Of a stretch of 64,000 nt of DNA, positions 43,720 through 53,049 are shown piece by piece; the first letter of the stretch is position 1, and each line of letters starts with the position of its first letter. The notes beneath the pieces are model-generated. The model was not told where the DNA came from. It worked only from the letters and a program-made list of their open reading frames with translations, and made no database searches. The stretch is from the NCBI RefSeq assembly GCF_042661605.1, contig NZ_JBHSWJ010000002.1, positions 248,001 through 312,000 of the forward strand. The letters run 5' to 3'. Made by a program: the position numbers and the translations under genes. This stretch comes from Branchiibius cervicis. GTDB taxonomy: Bacteria > Actinomycetota > Actinomycetes > Actinomycetales > Dermatophilaceae.

Positions 43720-44499
43720 TCAGGCGGCGGTCAGCTGCCAGGAGCGCTTGCTCAACCCGAACCAGAAGCCCTCGATGACGCTGCGGACTTCGGCCGGATC
43801 CTTCGATGCCGCGCCGAGGGCAACGTAGAGCGGGGCCCAGTGCTCGGTGCGCGGGTGCGCCTCGTGGGCCGCGGGTGCCTTGGCGAGGAAGTCCATCAGG
43901 GTGTCGACGTCGCCGCCCGCCATGGTCTCTGCAGCCCAGTGGTCGAATTCGCTACTGGCAGTAGGCGGCGCGTAGCCCGGACCCATCTGCGGGTGGAACC
44001 AGCGCAGGTTGTGGGTCGTGAATCCCGAGCCGACGATGAGCGTGCCCTCGTCGCGCAGCGGTGCGAGTTGCTGGCCAAGTCGGTAGAGCACCTGCGGGTC
44101 CAGGCTGGGCATCGACATCTGCAACACCGGGATGTCGGCGTCGGGGAACATCTCCTTCAGTGGGACGTAGGCGCCGTGGTCCAGGCCGCGGGCTTCGTCA
44201 CGGTGCACCGAGGTGCCGACCAGCTTGGTCACGGAGTCCGCGAGGGCTGGGGCGCTCGGGGCGTCGTACGTCACCTCGTAGTAGCGCTGCGGAAAGCCCC
44301 AGAAGTCGTAGACCAGGGGTGCGCCGGTGGTTGAGCTCAACGCGACCGGTGCTTCTTCCCAGTGCGCGGAGACGATCAGGATCTGCTCCGGCTTGGGCAA
44401 CTCCTCGCCCCACGCCTTGAGCTCGCGGGTCCAGGTGGCGTCGTCGGCCAGCGGCGGGGCGCCGTGGCTGAGGTAGAGAACGGGCTGCTGATCGGTCAT
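43720..44499 (-). CDS. 4,5-DOPA-dioxygenase-like extradiol dioxygenase (YgiD family)
   Basis: A 259-residue class III extradiol-type enzyme. The metal ligands appear in LYLSHGAPPL, VSAHWEE, LDHGAYVPL and the late HWAPLYVALGA. Close relatives open the ring of DOPA or related catechols; many have no proven substrate. ATG 44499 is the start (an upstream in-frame extension has no family resemblance). Just upstream, AATGTAGTTAAACATTCAAC is an A/T-rich stretch that may be its promoter or operator. Confidence 0.88.
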   Translation of the reverse strand: MTDQQPVLYLSHGAPPLADDATWTRELKAWGEELPKPEQILIVSAHWEEAPVALSSTTGAPLVYDFWGFPQRYYEVTYDAPSAPALADSVTKLVGTSVHRDEARGLDHGAYVPLKEMFPDADIPVLQMSMPSLDPQVLYRLGQQLAPLRDEGTLIVGSGFTTHNLRWFHPQMGPGYAPPTASSEFDHWAAETMAGGDVDTLMDFLAKAPAAHEAHPRTEHWAPLYVALGAASKDPAEVRSVIEGFWFGLSKRSWQLTAA

Positions 44500-44552
44500 G
44501 GACCCAGCGTAGGCCAATGTAGTTAAACATTCAACTAGATGATCCCCACGAC

Positions 44553-44626
44553 GTTGCTGAGGACTTCGACCGTTCTGAGGATCCGCACGGCGCCTCCGCT
44601 CCTCAGCAACCTCGAAATCCTCAGAA
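44553..44626. repeat. interleaved inverted repeats (A-B-A'-B')
   Basis: GTTGCTGAGGA (44553-44563) pairs with TCCTCAGCAAC (44600-44610), and TTCTGAGGAT (44573-44582) pairs with ATCCTCAGAA (44617-44626), all perfect. Because the pairs are interleaved, the two stems exclude each other or form a pseudoknot. As DNA they are four copies of CTGAGGA, two in each direction. They lie between the divergent dioxygenase gene and the truncated decarboxylase. Confidence 0.6.
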
Positions 44627-44704
44627 TCGGCAGGATGGCTTGCGGGCAGTGTTGGGCGTAATGGCCACCCGACCGCGCCAGCGGCAGGGGTCGTCGGCAC
44701 GTGG

Positions 44705-45711
44705 ATGGACGACGAGGCCAACCGGCTCTACGCCGAAGCGGCCGACAACAACATGATCGACAAGGACGAGTATCCGCAGACTGCGGCGATCGAGACCCGC
44801 TGCTGGACGATGCTCGCCAACCTGTGGAACGCCCCCGATCCGGAGAACACGATCGGTACGTCGACCATTGGGTCCTCTGAAGCGTGCATGCTCGGCGGGC
44901 TGGCCCTGAAACGACGCTGGCAGCTCGCGCGCCGGGCGGCCGGCAAGTCGACCGACTCGCCGAATCTGGTCATGTCGTCAGCGGTGCAGGTGGTGTGGGA
45001 GAAATTCTCCAACTACTGGGAGGTCGAGGCGCGCTACGTGCCGATCAGTGAGGAGCACCAGCAACTCGACGGGCACGACCTGGACAAGTACGTCGATGAA
45101 ACACCATCGGCGTCGTCGCCATCATGGACGTCACCTGCACCGGCACCTACGAGCCGGTCGCACAGATCGCCGCCAAGCTCGACCAGATCCAGTCCGACAC
45201 CGGCCTGGACATCCCGATCCACGTCGATGGCACGTCAGGCGCGATGATCGCACCCTTCTGCCAGCCTGACCTGACGTGGGACTTCCGCCTGGAGCGGGTC
45301 GCCTCGATCAACACCTCGGGGCACAAGTACGGCCTGGTCTATCCCGGCCTGGGCTGGGTCGTGTGGCGGACCACGGCGTTGCTGCCGGAGGAACTGGGCC
45401 CGTTCGAGCTGTGGAACGACGGCTCGGACATCCCGGTCTTCGCCTGGCGGATGAAGAATGGGCACACGTCCCACTGGACGTTGTGCGACCTGTCGGACCG
45501 GCTGCGCGCTCGCGGCTGGCTGGTCCCCGCCTACCCGATGCCGGACGACCTCAGCGACGTCGTCGTCCAGCGCATCGTGGTGCGCAATGGTCTGAGTCAC
45601 GACCTCGCCGTGGCGCTGCTGAAGGACATGCGCGCCCAAGTCGACTTCCTGGACAGCTTGGACGGTCCGATTCCGCGTCCGAAGCACGCCCACGTGGAGT
45701 TCCACCACTGA
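44705..45711 (+). pseudogene. gadB: glutamate decarboxylase, 5'-truncated and frameshifted
   Basis: The sequence matches GadB from NNMIDKDEYPQTAAIE through GSSEACMLGGLALKRRW to the PLP lysine in NTSGHKYGLVYPGLGW and the C-terminus AHVEFHH. Two defects are seen. Near 45099 GATGAAACACC should be GATGAAAACACC (lost A), which is of the error type common in this window. More seriously, the first 70 or so residues of the family, including the LNLATFV block, are missing: similarity begins at VGTWMDDEAN and the upstream DNA is unrelated. The second defect looks real. Intact, the enzyme would turn glutamate to GABA and use up protons. Confidence 0.8.
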
Positions 45712-45879
45712 CGTACGCCGCTGCCTGGCTTGGCGAACGCGTGAGCCACGCCACGGTCGCAACGCCCGGATGGCGAGGTGATGCGGCGGGTTTGCGGCGG
45801 AGGGGCTACGGTGCAACCGGTTGCACGTCCGGAGCAGCGACGAATCCGCTGCACGTGCCGGCCAGGAACAGGAGCAGCA

Positions 45880-48650
45880 GTGGCGAAGAAGCTCGTCATC
45901 GTCGAGTCACCGTCCAAGGTGGCCAACATCGGCAAGTACCTCGGCCCCGATTACGTCGTGGACGCCAGCATCGGGCACATCCGGGATCTGCCCACTCCCC
46001 GCGACCTGCCGGCCGACATGAAGAAGGGCCCCTACGGCAAGTTCGCCGTCAACATCGAGGACAACTTCGAGCCGTATTACGAGGTCTACCCGGACAAGAA
46101 GAAGAAAGTCGCCGAGCTCAAGCGACTGCTGAAGGACTCCGACGAACTCCTGCTGGCCACCGACGACGACCGCGAGGGCGAGGCCATCGCCTGGCACTTG
46201 CTCGAGGTGCTCAAGCCCAAAGTCCCGGTCAAGCGGATGGTCTTCCATGAGATCACCAAGGAAGCGATCCAGCGCGCGGTCAACAACACCCGCGACCTGG
46301 ACGACCGCCTGGTCGACGCCCAGGAAACCAGGCGCATCCTGGACCGTCTCTACGGCTACGAGGTCTCACCCGTCCTGTGGCGCAAGGTCCGTCAGGGTCT
46401 GTCCGGCGGGCGTGTGCAGTCGGTTGCGACGCGCATGGTGGTCGAGCGTGAGCGGGAGAGAATGGCGTTCCGTTCGGCCAACTACTGGGACGTCGAGGGA
46501 GCGTTCAGCACCCAGAGCGGCGCGAAAGAGTCCTTCACCGCCCGGTTGACCTCGTTGGACGACCGCCGGGTTGCTCGCGGCAACGACTTCGACGACCTCG
46601 GAAACCTCAAGAGCGACAAAGTCATCCAGGTGGCGCAGGCCCAAGCGCAGGCGATCGCCCGCGTTGCCACGAGTGCGACCGCGACGGTGTCTTCGGTTGC
46701 CGAGAAGCCCTACCGTCAGCGCCCCAAGGCACCGTTCATCACCTCCACCTTGCAGCAGGAGGCCAGCCGCAAACTGCGGATGTCCAGCAAGAACGCGATG
46801 AGCGTGGCGCAGCGGCTCTACGAGGGCGGCTACATCACCTATATGCGTACGGACTCCATCACGCTGTCCGCCTCGGCCATCAACGCGGCCCGGTCGCAGG
46901 CCCGGGACCTGTACGGCGCGGCGTACGTCCCCGATGCCCCTCGCGTTTACGCCGGGAAGTCCAAGAACGCCCAAGAGGCTCACGAGGCCATCCGGCCCGC
47001 TGGCGACACCTTCCGCACTCCTGCCCAGGTCGCCGGCGAACTGCGTGGCGATGAGTTCGCGCTGTACGAGTTGATCTGGAAGCGCACCGTCGCCTCCCAG
47101 ATGGCGGATGCGACGGGTTCCACGGCAACCGTGAAAGTGACTGTGCCCGTTGCCGATTCCGGGGTGGCACAGACCGCGGAGTTCACCGCCAGCGGAACGG
47201 TCATCACCTTCCGGGGCTTCCTTGCGGCGTACGAGGAAGGTCGCGACACCGAGGTGCTCGCCCGCGAAGGTGGCGACGACGAGGAGCGTCGCCTGCCCAA
47301 GCTGTCCGAGGGGTTGCCCTCGACGTGGACGAGGCGACAGCGAACGGCCACGACACGCTCCCGCCGCCGCGCTACACCGAGGCGACGTTGGTGAAAGCCC
47401 TGGAGGAGAAGGGGATCGGCCGCCCATCGACGTACGCCGCGACGGTCGGAACGATCCAGGACCGCGGCTATGTGCGCAGCAAGGGCAGCGCCCTGATCCC
47501 GACCTGGCTGGCCTTCGCGGTCACCCGGTTGATGGAGGAGAACTTCCCCTCCCTGGTCGACTACGACTTCACGGCCTCGATGGAGGAGGACCTGGACCGT
47601 ATCGCGGCCGGCGACGCGGACCGGGTGGCGTGGCTGACGCAGTTCTACTTCGGCGACCAGAAGGAGCCCGGCGACGGGTTGCGTGCGATGGTCGAGCACC
47701 TGCCGGACATCGACGCCCGGGCGATCTCGACGATCCCGATCGGTGACGGCATCGTGGTGCGTGTCGGCCGCTACGGCCCGTACATCGAGGAAGAAGTGCC
47801 GGCGGGTGTGGATCCTGCCACCGGCGAGGTCACGGGGGAACCCAAGGACCCGCGGCGCGTGTCGATCACCGACGACATCGCACCCGATGAGATGACTCCG
47901 GCCAAGGCCCGCGAGTTGCTCGAGGCTTCCGACGACGACGGCCGCGTGCTTGGGACCGATCCGTCGACAGGGCACGAGATCGTCGCCAAGGCAGGCCGAT
48001 ACGGCCCCTATGTCACCGAGGTGTTGCCTGCGCCGGCCGCTTCGGACGAGGCGCCGAAGAAGGCGAAGAAGGCCACCGGCCCCAAGCCGCGCACGGCATC
48101 GCTCTTCAAGGACATGGATCTGGCGACCATCGATCTGGAGACGGCGCTGAAGTTGCTGTCGCTGCCGCGCGTCGTCGGTGTCGTGCAGGACGACGAGGGC
48201 AAGGACGTCGAGATCACCGCCCAGAACGGTCGCTACGGGCCGTACCTGAAGAAGGGCACGGACTCGCGCTCGCTGGAGACCGAGCAGCAATTGTTCGACA
48301 TCACCCTGGAGCAGGCGCAGGCGATCTACGCCCAGCCCAAACAGCGGGGCCGCGCCGCCGCCAAGCCGCCACTGAAGGAACTGGGTGACGACCCGGTGTC
48401 CGGCAAGCCGGTGGTCGTCAAGGACGGTCGCTTCGGGCCTTACGTGACGGACGGCGAGACCAACGCCACCCTGCGCAAGGACGACGAGCTCGAAACCATC
48501 ACGCCCGAGCGGGGATTCGAGCTGCTGGCTGACAAGCGGGCGCGCGGTCCGGTGAAGAAGACCGCTAAGAAGGCCACGACCAAGCGGACCGTCAAGAAGA
48601 CCGCTGCGAAGAAGGCGACGACCAAGAAGGCTGCTGCGAAGAAGGCCTGA
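45880..48650 (+). CDS. topA: DNA topoisomerase I (one frameshift)
   Basis: A type IA topoisomerase of about 923 residues. Toprim domain: KKLVIVESPSKVANIGKYL and LLATDDDREGEAIAW; catalytic tyrosine in EGGYITYMRTDSI. The zinc fingers of proteobacteria are replaced by actinobacterial C-terminal repeats with GRYGPY motifs (four copies between about 630 and 840) and a lysine-rich tail (KKATTKKAAAKKA). Near 47318 the frame breaks: TTGCCCTCGAC should be TTGCCCCTCGAC (GLPLDVDEA). Since topA is essential in actinomycetes this must be an error. GTG 45880 follows AGGAG. Confidence 0.97.
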
Positions 48651-48652
48651 CT

Positions 48653-49804
48653 TTACGGCAGTGCTCGACGGATCTGCGTTATCAAGTCGGGGTACGGATC
48701 GTCCAACGGCTTGCGTTGTGAGCGTAATTCGTCCCGCAGCAAGCGCAGTTCCTCGCCGGCCACGTAGTGCCGCCCCCGCCGTTCACCTCGCGCATCGAGC
48801 AGGCCGGCGTCCGTCGCCAGGGCAAGATCACGGGTTGCCGTCCGCTCCTCGACGTTGGTCAGTTTGACGTACGACGGTCGGGTCACCCGAAGTCCTAGCG
48901 CGGCGTCGAAAAGGGCGCTGCTCAGTCGCTCGGGAAGTGAGTGTTCGCGGATGATCTGGTCGATCCGGCGCAGTTGGATGTCGGCTTCTGCGAATCGGCG
49001 CGCGACCGTCTGCGCCTGGAAGTAGTGGGCCCGAAGGTTGAATTTGACCCAATGGGTCGCGTCTCGCTCCGGGTTCCAGGAGCCCTGGCCTGTCGCAGCA
49101 AGCACCTCGTAGTAGTCCCTGGTGTTGCTGCCCAGCCATTCCTCGATGGACGAAAAGACGGGCTCAATCACGCGGTCCTGGGCCAGGGTCATTGTTTGCA
49201 GTGCTCTCGCCATTTGGCCGTTTCCATCCTTGAACGGATGAATCATGACGAGATTGAGGTGGGCCATCGCCGCTCGCACCAGAGGTTCTTCGCCGTCCAA
49301 TGCTGCAAGAGTTTTGACGAACTCAGCCATCAATTCAGGCACGATCTCGGGGGCCGGACCTTGATAGACCGTGGCATCGCGCTGATCGTCACGCACGTAG
49401 ATGTCGCTGGTCCGGTAGCGGCCCGGCATCTTGGTCAGGTCGTGCTCCAGGAGCATGAAGTGCATGGATCCCAGCACGCTCTCGTCGATCACGAATCCGG
49501 GCTGAGTTGCCACGTTGAGGACGTAGGTCAGGACGCGCCGATAGCCCGCAATCTCCGCCCAGGTTGCTTCGTCGGCGGTGAGAGGCGGCTCATCGTCCAC
49601 TGCCGCTACTGCGTCCTGGTCAGTGACCGAGTAGCCCTCGATGGTATTTGAGCCCTGAATGGCCTTGGCCGTCGAGGTTCGCCGGAGTGCGCCGTCCCAG
49701 CGGCGTGGAGCCCGCAGAACCTGGATGAGCTGGGTTCGGACACGCTGGATCTCATCGATGACCTGAACATCATCGAGTCCGAGGTCTGGTGTTGTGTACA
49801 GCAT
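48653..49804 (-). CDS. Fic-domain AMP transferase with built-in inhibitory helix
   Basis: A 383-residue class II Fic protein. The inhibitory motif [S/T]xxxE[G/N] is present as SNTIEG (residues 52-57) in the N-terminal helix, and the active loop is HPFKDGNGQMARAL near residue 205, with the catalytic histidine intact and Gln at the usual Arg/Lys position. A C-terminal winged-helix-like domain follows (RPSYVKLTNVEERTATRDLA). Such proteins modify target proteins with AMP and often control themselves. It starts at ATG 49804, directly beside a palindromic site at 49812. It interrupts the topA-tmk order and the flanking DNA is A/T-rich, so recent acquisition is likely. Confidence 0.92.
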   Translation of the reverse strand: MLYTTPDLGLDDVQVIDEIQRVRTQLIQVLRAPRRWDGALRRTSTAKAIQGSNTIEGYSVTDQDAVAAVDDEPPLTADEATWAEIAGYRRVLTYVLNVATQPGFVIDESVLGSMHFMLLEHDLTKMPGRYRTSDIYVRDDQRDATVYQGPAPEIVPELMAEFVKTLAALDGEEPLVRAAMAHLNLVMIHPFKDGNGQMARALQTMTLAQDRVIEPVFSSIEEWLGSNTRDYYEVLAATGQGSWNPERDATHWVKFNLRAHYFQAQTVARRFAEADIQLRRIDQIIREHSLPERLSSALFDAALGLRVTRPSYVKLTNVEERTATRDLALATDAGLLDARGERRGRHYVAGEELRLLRDELRSQRKPLDDPYPDLITQIRRALP

Positions 49805-49882
49805 GTCTCTATGTCCTTAAATAAAGGACAAGGCTATCAGTAAGCGATGCGTGATGTCTCTCAGTAAAGGACATAGGGACAT
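49803..49882. promoter_or_regulatory. nested palindromes upstream of the Fic gene
   Basis: TGTCCTT-aaata-AAGGACA (49812-49830) is a perfect inverted repeat 8 bp upstream of the Fic start. A longer imperfect pair, ATGTCTCTATGTCCTT (from 49803) and AAGGACATAGGGACAT (to 49882), has one mismatch in 16 positions. The inner motif AAGGACA/TGTCCTT thus occurs three times within 70 bp. An operator bound by a dimer that blocks the promoter or start of fic is the simplest reading. Confidence 0.6.
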
Positions 49883-49901
49883 GGCCCGAGGGCGAGACTG
49901 C

Positions 49902-51245
49902 TCATTCCGGCGTCGGCTCACCGAAGCCCAGCGGGTCGCGCGTGAATCGGTAGGTGGCCCAGTTGAACTGACGCACCGAACCGTCCGGCCGACGACGTAC
50001 GACGAGTAGCTCGCCCTGCTCGCGACCGGACACCGTGCGGAACGTGTCGGGGTCCTGTTGCTCGAAGATCGACGGTGGGGTGGTCGCCGGTGCGCCTTCG
50101 ACCCGCGCTTCGAGGTGGCCTTCCCGGATCGAGAAGATGAAGCCAGCGCCTTCGGAGAACCACTGTCCGACAAGGGGTTTGAGCTGCGGCGGCTCCTCTG
50201 TGCCCGGCACCCAGGGCGTTGGCGCGAGCGGGTCGTGAGTCTCGACGTACGTGCCCAAGCGCACGGCGGTCCCCGCCGGGTCCTTGGCGGCGGAGTTGTT
50301 CATCAACACAGCGCCGGTGGTCCCGGACGACGCCTCGGAGAAGAAGCCGGTGATCCCGCCCGGCAGCCCGCCGGTGTGCCCGAACCAGGTCCGCCCCTCG
50401 TGCCGCACCAGCTGCAACCCCAGCCCGTAACCGGCGGCCCAGGTCCCGTCGACCATCGCCTGCGGCTGACGCATCTCCAGCGCGGTGTCCGGCGACAGGA
50501 TCGATGAATCGGGATCCAGCAGGAACGCGTGCCAGCGGACCATGTCCGACAACGTGCTGCACACCGACCCGGCCGAGGCCATCGCGCCCTTGATGATCAG
50601 CGGTTCGCGGACCGGCACGTCGGTGTAGTGCGGTACGTAGTACTGCTGCGTGTGCGGCGCCTGCAGCGACAGTGTCGTGCGGGTCAGGCCGAGTGGGTCG
50701 AGCAGCCGGCGTTGCAGCGAGGACTCCCACGACTGCCCGTCCAGACGCGCGATGAGCTCGCCGAGCATCGCGTAACACAGGTTCGAGTAGTGCCAGTGGT
50801 CGTGCGGGCGGCCCACCCGCTGGGCGCCGTCCCAGCCGTCGATGAGCTCGTCGCGGGAGGGGAACTGCAGTGTGTCCCAGACGTCGCCGACCGGTTCACG
50901 CTGCATCCCGGTCAGGTGGGAGAGCATCTGCCGGATCGTCACCCCGGTGTGGGCCGACGGCACATGCTGATCGATCGTGTCGTCCAGGGACAGTTTGCCC
51001 TCGTCGCGCAGCTGCATGATCTGCACCGCCACGAAGGTCTTGGTGTTCGATGCGACCAGGAACTGCGTGTTATCGCCCAGCGGAACGCTCGGATCACCCA
51101 GGTCCGCCGCGCCGATCGCGGTCGACCACACGAGGGTCCCGCGACGTGCGACACCGGCCACCAGGGCGGGAGTGCGACTGGTCACCTGGGCCTCGACGGC
51201 CAGCCGGTCGAGGGCGCGGGTGGTGGACGGCAGCAGATCGGTCAC
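49902..51245 (-). CDS. serine hydrolase of the beta-lactamase/class C PBP family
   Basis: A 447-residue protein with the SxxK motif as SNTK (near residue 68), the YxN motif in HWHYSNLCYAML and HTGG near residue 300; a C-terminal lipocalin-like domain follows from about 340. Proteins of this group include esterases, D-aminopeptidases and some beta-lactamases. No signal peptide is visible, so it is probably cytoplasmic and not a resistance enzyme. GTG 51245 is the start; it is divergent from tmk with 48 bp between. Confidence 0.88.
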   Translation of the reverse strand: MTDLLPSTTRALDRLAVEAQVTSRTPALVAGVARRGTLVWSTAIGAADLGDPSVPLGDNTQFLVASNTKTFVAVQIMQLRDEGKLSLDDTIDQHVPSAHTGVTIRQMLSHLTGMQREPVGDVWDTLQFPSRDELIDGWDGAQRVGRPHDHWHYSNLCYAMLGELIARLDGQSWESSLQRRLLDPLGLTRTTLSLQAPHTQQYYVPHYTDVPVREPLIIKGAMASAGSVCSTLSDMVRWHAFLLDPDSSILSPDTALEMRQPQAMVDGTWAAGYGLGLQLVRHEGRTWFGHTGGLPGGITGFFSEASSGTTGAVLMNNSAAKDPAGTAVRLGTYVETHDPLAPTPWVPGTEEPPQLKPLVGQWFSEGAGFIFSIREGHLEARVEGAPATTPPSIFEQQDPDTFRTVSGREQGELLVVRRRPDGSVRQFNWATYRFTRDPLGFGEPTPE

Positions 51246-51293
51246 AGCACCGACCCTACGTCCGCTGTCAGACCACCCGATTAGAGTGGCGCC

Positions 51294-51901
51294 GTGCCCG
51301 GCTACTTCCTCGTCTTCGAAGGCGGTGACGGCGCGGGCAAGACCACCCAGCTCACCGCGCTGCGTGAGGCGCTCGCCGATACCGGCCGGGAGATCGTGGT
51401 CACCCGCGAGCCGGGGGTACGCCGGTCGGCCAGGCCATCCGCGACGTCCTGTTGCACGGTGAGCACGTGGCACCCCGGGCAGAAGCACTGTTGTTCGCCG
51501 CCGACCGTGCGCATCACGTCGCCACGGTGGTGCGGCCGGCGCTGGAGCGGGACGCGATCGTGCTGCAGGACCGCTACCTGGACTCCTCGATCGCCTACCA
51601 AGGGGCCGGGCGTGCGCTCGAAGCCGAGGATGTCCGCGATCTGTCCTTGTGGGGGACGCAGGGGCTGCTGCCCGACCTGACCGTGTTGCTGGACGTGCCT
51701 GCGCAGACCGGGCGCGAGCGGCGCGGTGCGGTTCACGACCGCCTGGAGCGGGAGGCCGATGACTTCCATGCCCGGGTCCGCGAGCACTTCCTGGCGCTCG
51801 CCGCTGCCGCGCCGGAGCGGTACCTCGTGCTGGATGCGACCCGCCCGGCCGACGAGTTGGCCAAGGACATCGAGGCCGCGGTCCGGGAGCGGTTTCCGTG
51901 A
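51294..51901 (+). CDS. tmk: thymidylate kinase (one frameshift)
   Basis: A 203-residue enzyme making dTDP from dTMP. P-loop FEGGDGAGKTTQL at residue 9, DRYLDSSIAYQGAGR and the LDVPAQTGRER lid are present. The frame changes near 51415: CCGGGGGTACG should be CCGGGGGGTACG (REPGGTPVGQAIR). The gene is essential, so a sequence error is the only sensible reading. GTG 51294 is the start; the end overlaps holB. Confidence 0.96.
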
Positions 51902-53049
51902 GTGTCTGGACGGACGTGATCGGGCAACCACACGTCGTACGCACCCTGGGGGAAGCAGTTTCCGACCCGGCCGCCAACACGCACGCGTGGTTGCTCACCG
52001 GGCCGCCCGGGTCCGGAAGGTCAACGGCGGCACGGGCTTTCGCCGCTGCGTTGGAGTGCCCTCGCGGCGGGTGCGGGGAGTGCACCGAGTGTCGTACGGC
52101 GCTCGACGGCTCCCACGCGGACGTCGAGTTGGTGGCGACCCAGGGCCTGTCGATCTCCGTCAAGGAGGCCCGCCGGCTGACCGAGCTGGCCCAGCGGCGG
52201 CCGTCGGTCGGTGCGTGGCGGGTCATCGTGATCGAGGACGCCGACCGACTCACCGAGCAGGCCGCCGATGCGTTGCTGAAGTCCCTGGAGGAGCCGACCG
52301 CGCGCACCATCTGGTTGCTGTGTGCGCCGTCCGTGGAAGACGTGATCATCACGATCCGCAGCCGGTCGCGGCACCTGGGACTGCGGACCCCACCACCCGA
52401 AGCGGTCGCGGAATTGCTGTCGCGGCGCGATGGCATCGATCCGGAGGCCGCGTTAGCGGCGGCGCGAGCAGCCCAATCGCACGTGGGCTTGGCACGTCGA
52501 CTGGCTCGCGATCCCGACGCCCGGGCGCGGCGCGATGAGATCGTGGCGCTTCCGCTGCGGATCACCGACTTCGGCGCGGCCATGGCGGCGGCCGATGCGT
52601 TGGTGCAGGTCGCGGGAGCGGAATCCGGCGCCAGTGCGGCCGAGCGCAACGCCGCCGAGCGGGAGAAGCTGCTGCTGCAGCTCGGGGCGGACCCGGCCGC
52701 GCGGACCCAGCCACCCGCCGTACGTTCGGCGCTGACCCAACTGGAGAAGGAGCAGAAGGCGCGGGCCACCCGCTTCACCCGGGACATGGTCGATCGGGCG
52801 CTGATCGACCTGGCCTCGACGTACCGGGACGCCCTGATGGTGAGCGTCGGCGCGCAGGTCGATCTGGTCAATGCCAGCCAGGCCGCGGCGGTGCAGGAGT
52901 TGGCGGGGCGACTGGATCCGCCGGGTCTGCTGCAAGCGCTTGATGCCATCGGCCTGGCCCGGACCCGGATCGAGGCAAACGTGCCGCCGCAACTGGCGCT
53001 GGAGGCGATGGCGATCAGTCTGCAGGTCCCCGCCGTCTCACGTCGATGA
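51898..53049 (+). CDS. holB: DNA polymerase III delta' subunit
   Basis: A 383-residue clamp-loader subunit. Walker A is GPPGSGRST, with arginine for lysine as in delta' proteins that do not hydrolyse ATP. Zinc ligands lie in CPRGGCGECTEC, and the sensor segment is EEPTARTIWLLCAPS. Start GTG 51898 overlaps tmk by four bases, and its stop overlaps the hydrolase start in ATGA, showing a coupled operon tmk-holB-hydrolase. Confidence 0.95.
   Translation: MSVWTDVIGQPHVVRTLGEAVSDPAANTHAWLLTGPPGSGRSTAARAFAAALECPRGGCGECTECRTALDGSHADVELVATQGLSISVKEARRLTELAQRRPSVGAWRVIVIEDADRLTEQAADALLKSLEEPTARTIWLLCAPSVEDVIITIRSRSRHLGLRTPPPEAVAELLSRRDGIDPEAALAAARAAQSHVGLARRLARDPDARARRDEIVALPLRITDFGAAMAAADALVQVAGAESGASAAERNAAEREKLLLQLGADPAARTQPPAVRSALTQLEKEQKARATRFTRDMVDRALIDLASTYRDALMVSVGAQVDLVNASQAAAVQELAGRLDPPGLLQALDAIGLARTRIEANVPPQLALEAMAISLQVPAVSRR

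Noticed and set aside
45880..48650. Programmed frameshift in topA
   Set aside because: The break lacks a slippery site with downstream structure typical of recoding, and the same kind of one-base loss occurs in a dozen other genes here.
49902..51245. Class C beta-lactamase resistance gene
   Set aside because: SxxK and YxN are shared with many esterases and peptidases, no signal peptide is seen and the C-terminal domain is not that of AmpC.
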